DNA from: Halobacteriovorax marinus SJ | GTDB lineage: Bacteria; Bdellovibrionota; Bacteriovoracia; Bacteriovoracales; Bacteriovoracaceae | DNA: 64,000 nt | Direction of reading: 5' to 3' | NCBI RefSeq assembly: GCF_000210915.2 | Contig: NC_016620.1 | Coordinates: forward strand, 2,418,001 to 2,482,000 | Part shown: in pieces, positions 1 through 9,230 of the stretch | Numbering within the stretch: the first letter of the stretch is position 1 | How the letters are laid out: every line of letters begins with the position of its first letter | The notes under the pieces: model-generated | Told to the model about the DNA's origin: nothing | Databases searched by the model: none | The model's input: only the letters and a program-made list of their open reading frames with translations | Position numbers and translations under genes: made by a program

Positions 1-1698
1 CTTTTGGATTGTTACTTTTAGTGCTCCCATTTCTCCACCAAGAAGTTGCTGAATAGGTCCATGGTTTAAGTTTAAAACTGCTTGAACAGTTCCCTTACCG
101 TGAGAGTGAGCCCCACCTACAATTACAGCTCTACCATAATCTTGTAATGCTGCTGCTAAAATTTCTGACGCCGAAGCTGAGAATCTATTCGTCATAACAA
201 TCAATGGTCCAGCATAAGTTACTGAAGAGTCAGTGTCGTTTAATACATCTACTTTTCCATCGTGATTTTTAATCTGAACAATTGGACCTTTTTCGATAAA
301 TAGACCAGACATCTGCTTGGCGTCTTCAAGAGCTCCACCACCATTATTTCTAAGGTCTAAAATTACACCATCAACGCCTTTAGTTTTAATTCTCTCAAGC
401 TCTGCTCTAACATCAGCTGTACAATTTATTGATGAATTTTCAAAATCTCTATAAAACTTTGGTACGTGAATATAGCCAACCTTTAATCCAAGACCTTTTA
501 ACTCTAAGACAGAAGATTTCGCGAATGACTCACCAATCTGAACAACGTCTCTTTCGATCTCAATTTGCTTTCTAGAACCGTCAGCTTTCTTAACCTTCAG
601 TTTTACGATTGTTCCCTTCTTTCCCCTAATATATCTAACAGCATCGTCAACACGCATACCTACGAGGTCTACAAAGTCACCTGTCTCTTGCCCAACAGCT
701 AGAATTAAGTCATCAACTTCTAATTCCTTCTGTCTCCAAGCAGCTCCACCAGGAACAATTTTAACAACCTTGATATATGGATCTTCTTCCGAGAGAACTG
801 CTCCGATCCCTTCTAAACTTCCAGAGATATCAATGTCGAAGTCTTCTTTTCTCTTTGGTGGAAGGTATTGTGTATGTGGATCATAAATTGAAGCTATTGC
901 ATTAAAGAATTTTTCTTCGTAGTCATTTCTATCATCTTTCATAAGACGGCTAAAGAAACTCTTATATTTTTTAGAAATTCCTTCATGAGCTTTTTTTCTA
1001 ATTTGAGCATCTGTTAGGATCTCTACCTTCTCTTCTTTCTTGGCCTTCTTCTTTTTCTTATCTTTTTTCTTATCATCTTTTTTAGGATTCTTTAATTCAT
1101 CCTGCTCTTCTTTCAAACTTAGGTATCTATTTAAAGTTGCCTGCTTAAAAACTTTTCTCCAGTGATTCTTAAGTTCTTTGTGATTCTTAGAGAAGTCTCT
1201 TTTTTCAGGATCTAGCTCTAAGCTCTCATCTAAAGACCAATCGAATTCTTTCTTAAAAATTTCTTGCCTTACCTTATCTACTTCAACAACTCTTTCTCTA
1301 AAGATTTTAATCGCATCATTAACTAATGAATGCTTACCTGAGAGCATTTCATTGTGCATCTCACCTTTATACTTACTGAGAAGCTTAACATCACTCTTTA
1401 AGAAGAATTGCTTACCGTAGTCTATCTTCTTAAAGAATTGATCATAGGCCTTCACCGATAGATCATTATTAATTTTTAACTTTCTATAATGATAAGTCTC
1501 AAGAGCATTTCTTAGGATATTTCCAATAATCTTTTCTTTTTTTACATTTGGAACAATGTCGGCAGTAATTAAATCTACACTTCTCGCTTCTTCCTTCTTT
1601 TTAAAACTCGTTTGAGCCAATTTCTTAGGTTCTTTAGCATTAATTTGAAGGCTTAAAACAAGCGATAAAATTAATAGAAAATTTAATCTTCTTTTCAT
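1..1698 (-). CDS. prc: C-terminal processing periplasmic protease Prc/Tsp (S41A), 3' end missing
   Basis: 566 codons are visible and the C-terminus lies beyond the window edge. The protein opens with a signal peptide (MKRRLNFLLILS, cleavage near LQINA-KEP). A TSP-type N-terminal helical domain follows, with a very lysine-rich segment near residues 195-225, then a PDZ domain (about 275-360) and the S41 catalytic domain. The catalytic dyad is recognisable: FSASASEI carries Ser509, and HGKGTVQ carries Lys535. The family cleaves periplasmic proteins from their C-termini and acts in cell-envelope turnover and lipoprotein maturation. It stands alone behind its own promoter at 1742-1769. The lysine-rich insert is unusual compared with E. 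coli Prc; the remainder is a standard family member. Confidence 0.95.
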   Translation of the reverse strand, partial: MKRRLNFLLILSLVLSLQINAKEPKKLAQTSFKKKEEARSVDLITADIVPNVKKEKIIGNILRNALETYHYRKLKINNDLSVKAYDQFFKKIDYGKQFFLKSDVKLLSKYKGEMHNEMLSGKHSLVNDAIKIFRERVVEVDKVRQEIFKKEFDWSLDESLELDPEKRDFSKNHKELKNHWRKVFKQATLNRYLSLKEEQDELKNPKKDDKKKDKKKKKAKKEEKVEILTDAQIRKKAHEGISKKYKSFFSRLMKDDRNDYEEKFFNAIASIYDPHTQYLPPKRKEDFDIDISGSLEGIGAVLSEEDPYIKVVKIVPGGAAWRQKELEVDDLILAVGQETGDFVDLVGMRVDDAVRYIRGKKGTIVKLKVKKADGSRKQIEIERDVVQIGESFAKSSVLELKGLGLKVGYIHVPKFYRDFENSSINCTADVRAELERIKTKGVDGVILDLRNNGGGALEDAKQMSGLFIEKGPIVQIKNHDGKVDVLNDTDSSVTYAGPLIVMTNRFSASASEILAAALQDYGRAVIVGGAHSHGKGTVQAVLNLNHGPIQQLLGGEMGALKVTIQK

Positions 1699-1741
1699 TT
1701 CTTCTCCGACTTAGACTATTTAGAATTGCGATAGTCCTGTA

Positions 1742-1769
1742 ATTTTACATCTTTATATGATACGTGCAA
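1742..1769 (-). promoter_or_regulatory. Candidate sigma70 promoter for prc
   Basis: On the minus strand TTGCAC (1769-1764) is followed after 16 bases by TAAAAT (1747-1742), about 45 bases before the prc start. The match is good but not proven; no operator is visible. Confidence 0.5.
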
Positions 1770-1859
1770 AATACAACACCATAAAGTGAGAAAAATATCA
1801 CAGATAAGAAAATTAATTGTTATGGGAATGTCAAAATATTAACGTAGCAAAGTATTCGG

Positions 1860-3065
1860 CTATTTAAGCAACTCTTCACACTCTCCTAATACATTTATAC
1901 GATAAACCTCTGCATCCTTAATTGCCTTCTTTAAGAGGTCTGTATAATTGTGTTCAGTTGCAAAGTTCTCCATATACTTATAATCGGCTTTTATAACTGG
2001 GTGCTTCGGAGAAAACAAACTACAAGCATCATCATGTGGAATGATGGAGATATCGTGTGTTCCTACTTCTTGGGCCTTTCTAATAATTTCAATTTTATTA
2101 AAACCGACTAGAGGTCTCAGGATTAATCTCTTAGAGAAATTATCTAAGACAGACATATTCCTCATTGTTTGACTTGATACTTGACCAAGAGCATCTCCTG
2201 TTACTAGAGCATCAGCTTTTACTCTATTTGCTAAAAGGTTTGCTGTATCGATCATATATTTTCTAAAAAGAATTGTTCTATACTCTTCATAACAGTCGTT
2301 AGAAATTGCATTTTGAATTTCTCCAAATGGAATAACCCAAAGCTTACAGTTCTTTTGGTACTGTCCTAGAACACTACAAATATCAATGATCTTTTCTTTT
2401 ACCTCTTCACCTACATAAGGATAAGCGTAGAAGAAAATGAAGTCTTGCTTACATCCTCTCTTAGACATCATGTAACTTGCGACAGGAGAATCAAATCCTC
2501 CGGAAATAAGTGTTACCACGTGTCCACTTGTTCCAACAGGAAGTCCACCTGTCGCTTTAAACTTCTCAGTTGAAATAAAAATATTCTCCGACATAACTTT
2601 AATATCGATAAGAATTTCTGGATTTCTTACATCAACCTTCAATTGACTAAATTCTTTTAAAAGAAAGTGTCCTAACTCGCGTTGTAAGTCCATTGAACCA
2701 TGAGGAAATGACTTATCCACTCTCTTACACTTTACTTTAAATGTAGTGATTCTATCTGTTAGCTCTTTCTTTAACTTTTCTACGATCGCTGGAAGAATTA
2801 ACTCTTTTTCTCTATCGATACTAATGGCAGGCTGGACCGTTGAGATTCCAGGGATTTTAACAATCGCGGCAATACACTCTGATGAAAATACATTTTCGGC
2901 CTCAGCGACTAGTCTCTGTTGATCATTTCTAAGACTAACTTTCTGTTCAGTTTCACAAGCTCTAAGCACTGCTTGAACATGCTCTCTGAGGGTTTTAAAG
3001 TAGAACTTTCGATTCTTACCTTTTAGCCACAACTCATCTATATTTATAATTAAATTTTTGTACAT
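1860..3065 (-). CDS. thiI: tRNA 4-thiouridine synthase ThiI (short form without rhodanese domain)
   Basis: ThiI adenylates U8 of tRNA and replaces its oxygen with sulfur; in some bacteria it also feeds thiamine synthesis. Residues about 60-165 form the THUMP tRNA-binding domain. The PP-loop ATP pyrophosphatase motif SGGFDS is at 188-193, and a cysteine sits in the later motif DDACSLF. At 401 residues it lacks the C-terminal rhodanese domain of E. coli ThiI, like the Bacillus form. The Bacillus form takes sulfur directly from a dedicated cysteine desulfurase encoded next to it. The same arrangement is seen here: a desulfurase gene ends 10 bases upstream. Function is well supported; a thiamine role is not. 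Confidence 0.95.
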   Translation of the reverse strand: MYKNLIINIDELWLKGKNRKFYFKTLREHVQAVLRACETEQKVSLRNDQQRLVAEAENVFSSECIAAIVKIPGISTVQPAISIDREKELILPAIVEKLKKELTDRITTFKVKCKRVDKSFPHGSMDLQRELGHFLLKEFSQLKVDVRNPEILIDIKVMSENIFISTEKFKATGGLPVGTSGHVVTLISGGFDSPVASYMMSKRGCKQDFIFFYAYPYVGEEVKEKIIDICSVLGQYQKNCKLWVIPFGEIQNAISNDCYEEYRTILFRKYMIDTANLLANRVKADALVTGDALGQVSSQTMRNMSVLDNFSKRLILRPLVGFNKIEIIRKAQEVGTHDISIIPHDDACSLFSPKHPVIKADYKYMENFATEHNYTDLLKKAIKDAEVYRINVLGECEELLK

Positions 3066-3075
3066 TTTATTCTCT

Positions 3076-4200
3076 CTATATTCTTTTAATTTCTTTAATG
3101 ACTCTATTTAGATTCTCTATAAAAGAATCAACCTCTTCTCTAGTCGACTCTCGTGAAAAGGAAACCCTTAATACAAATTTATGTTTTGCTTCATCAATCC
3201 CCATCGCAGCATAACCAGCATTATACCCCTTGGCCTTTGAAGAACATGCCGAAGAGCTTGCCACAAAAATATCTTTCATCTCTAAATGTCTAAGGACAAT
3301 ATCACTTGAGATCTGAGGAAGTATTAAACTTAAAATATAAGGCGACGTATTCTGGAAAGAGAAAGGAAATTCAATTCCAAGATTAAGTTCCGCTAACTTT
3401 TCTCTCAGATAGACGTTTAACTCACTTACTCTACTAAAATTATCGCTCAGTTCACGTTGGCCAACATCTATGGCCGTAGCAAGACTTAAAATAAGTGGAG
3501 TATTCACTGTGGATGATCTTAGGCCTTCCTCATGTCCACCACCAAGCATTTGTGCGCTTAACTCTACGCCACTCTTTATAAAGAGCGCCCCCACTCCCTT
3601 TGGTGCACCTATTTTGTGTCCAGAGATAGTGTAGCTATCAATACCTGTCGCTAGCTTTACTTCGATTTTATTAACCGCCTGAACACCATCGACGTGAATA
3701 TGAATGCGAGGATTCTTTGCCTTTACCTCTTTTGAAATCTTTTCTATATCGTAGAGATTACCGCTTTGGTTATTCACATGACTTAAAATGAGCAGAGCTG
3801 ATGAGTCATCAATTTTATTAACGAGATCGCTCAGGTCTATATCCCCACCTAAATGTAATTTAATTTCTTCTTTTTGTGTTTGTAGACTCTGTGCTGGAAC
3901 AACTGTGGAAGGATGATCTCCCATAGAGAAGTGAACTTTATCCGAATCTCTTAACTCAAGTCCCTTAATAATGAGATTATTCGCCTCAGTTGCAGATGAT
4001 AGAAAAATGAGTTGATCACCACGCTTGGCCTTAAAGGTCTTTAGAATATTAGCTCTGACTCTTTCAATCTTCTTCTTTGAAAGTTTTCCCAGTTTATGAG
4101 CGGCAGAGGGATTAGCATAATCCTCTTGCAGTGATTTTACTAAGACATCTAACGCATCACTAATTAGCGGCGTAGATGCTGCATGATCAAAGTATATCAT
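3076..4200 (-). CDS. Cysteine desulfurase (NifS/IscS family), likely sulfur donor for ThiI
   Basis: This is a class V aminotransferase-fold, PLP-dependent enzyme that moves sulfur from cysteine onto its own active-site cysteine. The PLP lysine is Lys196 in SGHKIGAPKG. The persulfide cysteine is Cys319 in SSSACSSK, on the flexible loop near the C-terminus. At 374 residues it is the usual length. It is the first gene of a two-gene operon with thiI, and no iscU, iscA or sufE lies nearby. I therefore infer a dedicated partner of ThiI (as NifZ is in Bacillus subtilis) rather than the housekeeping Fe-S desulfurase. A consensus promoter lies directly upstream at 4229-4257. Confidence 0.93.
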   Translation of the reverse strand: MIYFDHAASTPLISDALDVLVKSLQEDYANPSAAHKLGKLSKKKIERVRANILKTFKAKRGDQLIFLSSATEANNLIIKGLELRDSDKVHFSMGDHPSTVVPAQSLQTQKEEIKLHLGGDIDLSDLVNKIDDSSALLILSHVNNQSGNLYDIEKISKEVKAKNPRIHIHVDGVQAVNKIEVKLATGIDSYTISGHKIGAPKGVGALFIKSGVELSAQMLGGGHEEGLRSSTVNTPLILSLATAIDVGQRELSDNFSRVSELNVYLREKLAELNLGIEFPFSFQNTSPYILSLILPQISSDIVLRHLEMKDIFVASSSACSSKAKGYNAGYAAMGIDEAKHKFVLRVSFSRESTREEVDSFIENLNRVIKEIKRI

Positions 4201-4228
4201 CTTAAGTCCTTATATTTCTAAGTGAGGG

Positions 4229-4257
4229 ATCATGCCTTACGTAACACCTAATGTCAA
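4229..4257 (-). promoter_or_regulatory. Sigma70 promoter for desulfurase-thiI operon
   Basis: Minus strand: perfect -35 TTGACA (4257-4252), 17-base spacer, -10 CATGAT (4234-4229), about 29 bases before the ATG at 4200. Confidence 0.65.
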
Positions 4258-4291
4258 AACAAGTTTTCCCCTCTAGACCCCTATATAAGTT

Positions 4292-4321
4292 TTGGATTAT
4301 TTACGGACAAGAGTCTACAAT
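4292..4321 (+). promoter_or_regulatory. Sigma70 promoter for the tricorn-RimB-RimK-AstE operon
   Basis: Plus strand: TTGGAT (4292-4297), 18-base spacer, TACAAT (4316-4321). The expected start of transcription is about 28 bases before the ATG at 4356, which has an AAAGGAA ribosome-binding site. It fires divergently from the desulfurase promoter. Confidence 0.6.
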
Positions 4322-4355
4322 TAGCTGTTATTTTATTTAATCAAAGGAATGATTT

Positions 4356-7300
4356 ATGTCTCAAGCTGGATACTATAGTGCACCTGAAATATATGGAAAT
4401 AAACTCTACTTTATTTGTGATGATGATATCTGGTGCCAAAAGCTAAATGAAACGTCTTCTTTGGCCACAAGAATAACTTCAGAAAAAGGAAATATAACTG
4501 GGCTTAAGGTATCTCCTGATGGAAGTAAAATTATTTATACTTCAACACTAGAGGGAGGAAGAGATATCTACCTCTGCTCAAGTGAAGGTGGAATACCTAC
4601 GAGATTAACATTCACTCAAGGAATGAAGATCCTCTCTTGGAGAGATCAAGATGAAGTCATTTGCTCTTCTTCACATGAGCACTTTACTGCTAGAGAAACT
4701 CTTCTCTACTCACTAGATTTAAAGACTAAGAAATTGACGCCCTTAAGCCTTGGTCCTGCAACTTACTTTGAGCAAGCTCATACAGGAGAGCAAGTTCTCG
4801 GCAAGAATAATGGAGACCCTGCAAGATGGAAGAGATATAGAGGTGGAACCGCTGGAACTATTTGGCTAAAAGAAGTCGGAAAGAACTTTAAACAAATCCT
4901 TAAAAATATTCCTACAAATCTAACGTGTCCAAAAATTATCAACGATCGTATTTTCTTTATCTCCGACCACGAAGGTATTGGAAATATCTACTCAGTGACT
5001 TTAAAAGGACGCGGACTTAAAAGGCACACGCACGAACAAGAGTTCTATGTAAGAAGCTTCTCTCACTATGAAGGAATTATTGTCTTCTCTTCGGGGGCAA
5101 AATTACACTCGCATAACTTGATGACTGATGAGAGCTTTACACTTGATATCGTCGTAAACTCACAATTTCTTCAGGCCAGAGATAGATTCATCTGCGCAGA
5201 GAAGTACCTCCAAGATTTCTCACTTTTTAAAGACGCGCAAAGAATTGCAATTAACTCTAGAGGGAAATTATTTGTAATTCCTCCTTGGGGTGGAGCTCCA
5301 ACAAGAATTGGTTCTCCAAGTTCTCGCTACAAATTACCTAGAGTCTTAAATCTAAAGAAGAAAGAAGTTATATGCTCCCTCAAACTCGATGCAGAAAATG
5401 AAGAGCACCTGGTTTTCTTTAATTTAGAAAGCAATAAAGAGACTTCCGTTTTTGAAAAGGAGGATTGGGGGAAGACTTTTGAGCTCTCCCCAAACCCAGT
5501 TGAGCCTATCATTGCACTCGCTAATAATAGAAATGAATTATTTATTATTAATATTGATAAAAAGAGTCGAAAGAAAATAGAAGACGGTGTTGGTGATCAT
5601 ATTAGAGATCTCTCTTGGTCTAAAGACGGGAAGTATTTAACTTATATAAAGTCTGATAGTCCATCAGAAGTCGACAAGAGTATAAGAGTTTATGATCTAA
5701 AAAAGGGAAAGACTCATAGAACAATTAACAATATTGTTTCAGACACTTCTCCTATTTTTAGTGACTGTGGAAACTATCTCTACTTTATTGGCGCTAGAGA
5801 GTTTAATCCTTGCCCTTCAGAGTACCTATTCCAATTTGGATTCCCATTTCTTGGTAAGGTTTACGCCTTGGCCTTAAATAATCATACCCAACCACCATCA
5901 AAGAAGTTTTTAAACCTTGATATCGAAAAAGAAGATGAGAAATCTGACGATAAAGAAAGTGAGATCACTATCGACTGGAACGGTTTATCAGATCGAATAG
6001 AGTCGCTCCCCTTCTCTCAAGGTGGCCATTACAAGCTCTTCACATATAAGGATATGGTTATTTCATTAAAATCAAGTATCGCTCCAAACGATCCTAACCA
6101 AGAGAGGTGGGGAAGTTCTTCTTATGAGCTTGTCAGCTACTCTTTGAAGGATAAGAAGGTAAAGACACTACTCTCTCAGGTAAGTCCTGAGAGAATTGAT
6201 ATTCAAGGTAAATATCTAATCTGTGAAACAGAGGGTGAACTTAGAATTATTAACTTAGAAAGTAAGCCTACTGATGAAGATGAATACAATAAAGTAGATG
6301 GATGGGTCGATTTATCGAGATTAAAAGTAAAGCTCTCACCTCGAGAAGAGTGGAAGCAGATGTATAGAGAGGCCTGGATACTGCAAAGAGAGCATTTCTG
6401 GGTAAGTGATATGTCAAAAGTAGACTGGGAAGAAGTCTACTTAAAGTACTTGCCAATACTTGAGAGAGTCAATACTAGGAGTGAATTTAGCGATCTTATT
6501 TGGGAGATGCAGGGAGAGCTTGGAACAAGCCACGCCTATGAATTTGGAGGAGAATACCCTAACTCTGGAAACAACTTAAGAACGGGAAGCTTGGGAGCGA
6601 CTTTTTCATATAATCCAAAAACTCAATCCTATACTATAGAAAATTTTCTCAGAGGAGATAGCTGGCTTCCAGGACACCACTCACCATTGGTTCAAGCAGG
6701 TGTCTCATTAGAAGAAGGAGATCAAATCTATTCACTAGATGGAGAGCGTTTTGAATCTCAAAGCTCCCTAAACCTTCTTCTTGAAAATAAGGCAAACGAA
6801 TTTATTTCACTTGAAGTTTTAAGAAAGGGAAAGAAGAAGAAGGAAAGTGTCGTAGTTAAGACTTGCTCAAGTGACACCATCATTCGCTACCGCCAGTGGG
6901 TCAATTCTAATAGAGAGTATGTAAAGAAAAAATCTAATGGAAAACTTGGCTATCTTCATATCCCCGATATGAGTTTAAAGGGTATGTCTGAATTTTGGAG
7001 GGCCTATTCAGTTGAGAGTTTCTGTGAAGGTCTAGTTATCGATGTTCGCTATAACGGCGGGGGAAGTATTTCCCAGCTCCTACTAAAAGAACTTCAACAA
7101 AAAGTTCTGGCATTTAATACGAGTCGATGGTTTGGAGAAAGTCACTACCCTATCTATTCTGTAAATGGACCGCTCGTCTGTGTTACCAATGAGCACGCCG
7201 GAAGTGATGGAGATATTTTCTCCCATGCTTTTAAAATGCTCAAACTTGGTAAGCTCATTGGAAAGAGAACTTGGGGTGGTGTAATAGGTATTTGGCCAAG

Positions 7301-7568
7301 ACATACTCTAAATGATTTCTCTCTAACGAGTCAGCCAGAGTTCTCTTTCTGGTTTAACGATGTTGGATATAACGTAGAAAATTATGGAACAGAGCCTGAT
7401 ATCGAAGTCGATATTACACCAGAGGATTGGCATATGGGTAGAGATACTCAATTGGATATGGCCATTGAGACAGTTCTTAAAGACTATAAGAAATCGCCCC
7501 CAATTAAGCCCAATCTTTCAAAAAAACCTAACCTTAAAGCGCCAAGGCTTCCTAAGGATAAGTCATGA
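4356..7568 (+). CDS. Tricorn-type protease (S41B)
   Basis: This 1070-residue protein has the tricorn architecture. Two N-terminal beta-propellers (about 1-640) contain TolB/WD-like repeats such as SPDGSKIIYTS and SWSKDGKYLTYI. A helical C1 domain, a PDZ domain (about 740-830) and an S41 catalytic C2 domain follow. The tetrad of Thermoplasma tricorn is matched by Ser725-His726 (GTSHAYEF), nucleophile Ser950 (HAGSDGD) and Glu1013 (YGTEPDIEV). Tricorn trims oligopeptides released by larger proteases. No signal peptide is visible, so it is probably cytosolic. It heads an operon with RimB-, RimK- and AstE-like genes and overlaps the next start by ATGA, so the four are probably translated together. 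An acidic/serine-rich segment near residues 525-545 is probably a linker. Confidence 0.93.
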   Translation: MSQAGYYSAPEIYGNKLYFICDDDIWCQKLNETSSLATRITSEKGNITGLKVSPDGSKIIYTSTLEGGRDIYLCSSEGGIPTRLTFTQGMKILSWRDQDEVICSSSHEHFTARETLLYSLDLKTKKLTPLSLGPATYFEQAHTGEQVLGKNNGDPARWKRYRGGTAGTIWLKEVGKNFKQILKNIPTNLTCPKIINDRIFFISDHEGIGNIYSVTLKGRGLKRHTHEQEFYVRSFSHYEGIIVFSSGAKLHSHNLMTDESFTLDIVVNSQFLQARDRFICAEKYLQDFSLFKDAQRIAINSRGKLFVIPPWGGAPTRIGSPSSRYKLPRVLNLKKKEVICSLKLDAENEEHLVFFNLESNKETSVFEKEDWGKTFELSPNPVEPIIALANNRNELFIINIDKKSRKKIEDGVGDHIRDLSWSKDGKYLTYIKSDSPSEVDKSIRVYDLKKGKTHRTINNIVSDTSPIFSDCGNYLYFIGAREFNPCPSEYLFQFGFPFLGKVYALALNNHTQPPSKKFLNLDIEKEDEKSDDKESEITIDWNGLSDRIESLPFSQGGHYKLFTYKDMVISLKSSIAPNDPNQERWGSSSYELVSYSLKDKKVKTLLSQVSPERIDIQGKYLICETEGELRIINLESKPTDEDEYNKVDGWVDLSRLKVKLSPREEWKQMYREAWILQREHFWVSDMSKVDWEEVYLKYLPILERVNTRSEFSDLIWEMQGELGTSHAYEFGGEYPNSGNNLRTGSLGATFSYNPKTQSYTIENFLRGDSWLPGHHSPLVQAGVSLEEGDQIYSLDGERFESQSSLNLLLENKANEFISLEVLRKGKKKKESVVVKTCSSDTIIRYRQWVNSNREYVKKKSNGKLGYLHIPDMSLKGMSEFWRAYSVESFCEGLVIDVRYNGGGSISQLLLKELQQKVLAFNTSRWFGESHYPIYSVNGPLVCVTNEHAGSDGDIFSHAFKMLKLGKLIGKRTWGGVIGIWPRHTLNDFSLTSQPEFSFWFNDVGYNVENYGTEPDIEVDITPEDWHMGRDTQLDMAIETVLKDYKKSPPIKPNLSKKPNLKAPRLPKDKS

Positions 7569-8041
7569 TCAAAAATCCTATGAAAATTCTAGGGTGGAGG
7601 GAGTACTGCTCCCTCCCAAGCCTAGGGTGTAAGAAGATTAAGGTAAAGGTAGACTCCGGAGCAAAGACCTCTTCACTTCACGCTTACAACTTAAAATATT
7701 ACAAGAGAAATAATAAACAATATGTAAAGTTTGACATCCATACTTTTGAAAATAAAACTCCAGTTTCAATTGAGACAAAGGCCCGCGTCTTAGAATTTAG
7801 AAAAGTCAAAAGTTCTAACGGACACGTGGAAGAGCGACCAGTTGTAGAGACTGAAATAATTTTACTAGGCGAAACTTGGAAAATAGAGTTAACCTTAACC
7901 AATAGAGATGAGATGGGGTTTAAAATGCTCTTAGGTCGAGAGGCCATTAAAAAGAGATTCCTCATAAATCCAGCAAAATCATTTCTATGTAACAAGAAGG
8001 TAAAGAATGAAACTAGCAATTCTCTCAAGAGAAAAAAATAA
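7565..8041 (+). CDS. RimB-like retropepsin-fold protein (Zn_protease/DUF785, COG4067)
   Basis: A 158-residue cytosolic protein of the family annotated as ATP-dependent zinc protease. It carries the retropepsin-like signature VDSGAKTSSLHA near residue 30, with an Asp-Ser-Gly that resembles half of an aspartic-protease active site. A conserved MLLGREAI motif lies near the C-terminus. The family is RimB in Pseudomonas, where it is encoded beside the ribosomal S6 glutamate ligase RimK and affects its activity. Here too a RimK-type ligase follows, starting 34 bases before this gene ends. The start at 7565 overlaps the tricorn stop (ATGA); Met6 is an alternative start. Whether it cleaves anything is unknown; I infer it modulates or reverses the ligase product. 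Confidence 0.85.
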   Translation: MIKNPMKILGWREYCSLPSLGCKKIKVKVDSGAKTSSLHAYNLKYYKRNNKQYVKFDIHTFENKTPVSIETKARVLEFRKVKSSNGHVEERPVVETEIILLGETWKIELTLTNRDEMGFKMLLGREAIKKRFLINPAKSFLCNKKVKNETSNSLKRKK

Positions 8042-9230
8042 TTACAGTACAAGAAGATTAGTGGAGGCCTGTAAGGCCAGAGGTCATGAAGTAAAGGTAT
8101 TAAATACTTTAAAGTTTGCACTTGATCTTGAGGAAGGTGATCCTGATCTATATTTTAACCAAAAGAGATTAGCCCACTACGATGCTATTCTCCCAAGAAT
8201 TGGAGCTTCTATCACTTACTTTGGTACGGCGGTAGTGAGACAATTCCAGGCAATGGAAGTGTATACTCCCAATTCAGCAGACGGTATTCTCAACTCAAGA
8301 GATAAGCTTAGAAGTTTTCAAATCATGAGTCGTCATCATATTGGTCTTCCCTACACAACTTTTGTTAAAGACAAGAAAGATATCATACCTGCCATTAATA
8401 GAATTGGTGGTGCGCCAGTAGTTATAAAGCTTCTCGAGGGAACTCAAGGAGTTGGTGTTCTTCTGGCCCATACAATGGAGTCTGCGACTTCTATTATTGA
8501 ACTGCTCCAAAGCCAAAAGCAAAATATTCTCGTTCAAAAGTTCATTGCTGAAAGTAAAGGAAGAGATATACGTGCGATCGTTGTTGGAGATCAAGTTATC
8601 GCAGCAATGAGAAGAGTTGCCCAAGGCCAAGAGTTCAGAAGTAACGTTCACAGAGGTGGAAAGACTGAACTTGTTGAATTATCGGATGAGTATAAAGAAG
8701 TCGCTATTAAGGCCGCCAAAATCATGGGTCTTGGTATTGCTGGCGTTGATATGCTAGAAGGAAAAGACGGGCCTCAGATTATGGAAATCAACTCATCTCC
8801 TGGTCTTGAAGGTATTGAAGGATGTACTAAGATTGATGTTGCTGGTGCATTTATTGATTATATCGCTGCACAAGTAGACTTTCCCGAAATTGATGTTCGC
8901 CAACAGCTCTCTGTGAGTAAAGGTTTTGGAGTCTCTGAAATCTATATCCCAAAAGAGTCTGCCTTTGTTGGAAACTCCATTATAAAATCGGGACTTCAAG
9001 AAAAAGATATTAACGTTCTCACTCTACACAGAGCGGGAAAAGTTATCCCCAACCCTAAAGGCGAGAGAATTTTAGAGGCCGGAGATAAGTTGGTATGCTT
9101 TGGAAGAATGGACTCTATGAAAGAGCTTATTCCGCTTAAGACTAGAAAGAAAAGAAGTCCAAAAATTAAAAAACTTAGAGTTAAAGATATTAATAAGGCA
9201 AAGTCTACAGAAGAGAAATATGAAAAGTAA
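8007..9230 (+). CDS. rimK: RimK-type ATP-grasp amino-acid ligase with C-terminal TrkA_C domain
   Basis: Residues about 1-300 are a complete RimK: the typical start MKLAILSR, ATP-grasp segments VVIKLLEGTQGVGV and SKGRDIRAIVVG, and the magnesium-binding end motif MEINSSPGLEG. RimK adds glutamate residues to the C-terminus of ribosomal protein S6, and relatives ligate amino acids to other acceptors. Residues about 310-385 do not belong to RimK. They read as a TrkA_C/RCK_C domain (SEIYIPKESAFVGNSI, ILEAGDKLVCFG), a fold known to bind small ligands such as nucleotides. A basic tail closes the 407-residue protein. The ribosome-binding site AAGAAGG lies inside the RimB-like gene. Overlaps on both sides indicate co-translation. 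The true acceptor (S6 or another) cannot be read here. Confidence 0.9.
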   Translation: MKLAILSREKNNYSTRRLVEACKARGHEVKVLNTLKFALDLEEGDPDLYFNQKRLAHYDAILPRIGASITYFGTAVVRQFQAMEVYTPNSADGILNSRDKLRSFQIMSRHHIGLPYTTFVKDKKDIIPAINRIGGAPVVIKLLEGTQGVGVLLAHTMESATSIIELLQSQKQNILVQKFIAESKGRDIRAIVVGDQVIAAMRRVAQGQEFRSNVHRGGKTELVELSDEYKEVAIKAAKIMGLGIAGVDMLEGKDGPQIMEINSSPGLEGIEGCTKIDVAGAFIDYIAAQVDFPEIDVRQQLSVSKGFGVSEIYIPKESAFVGNSIIKSGLQEKDINVLTLHRAGKVIPNPKGERILEAGDKLVCFGRMDSMKELIPLKTRKKRSPKIKKLRVKDINKAKSTEEKYEK

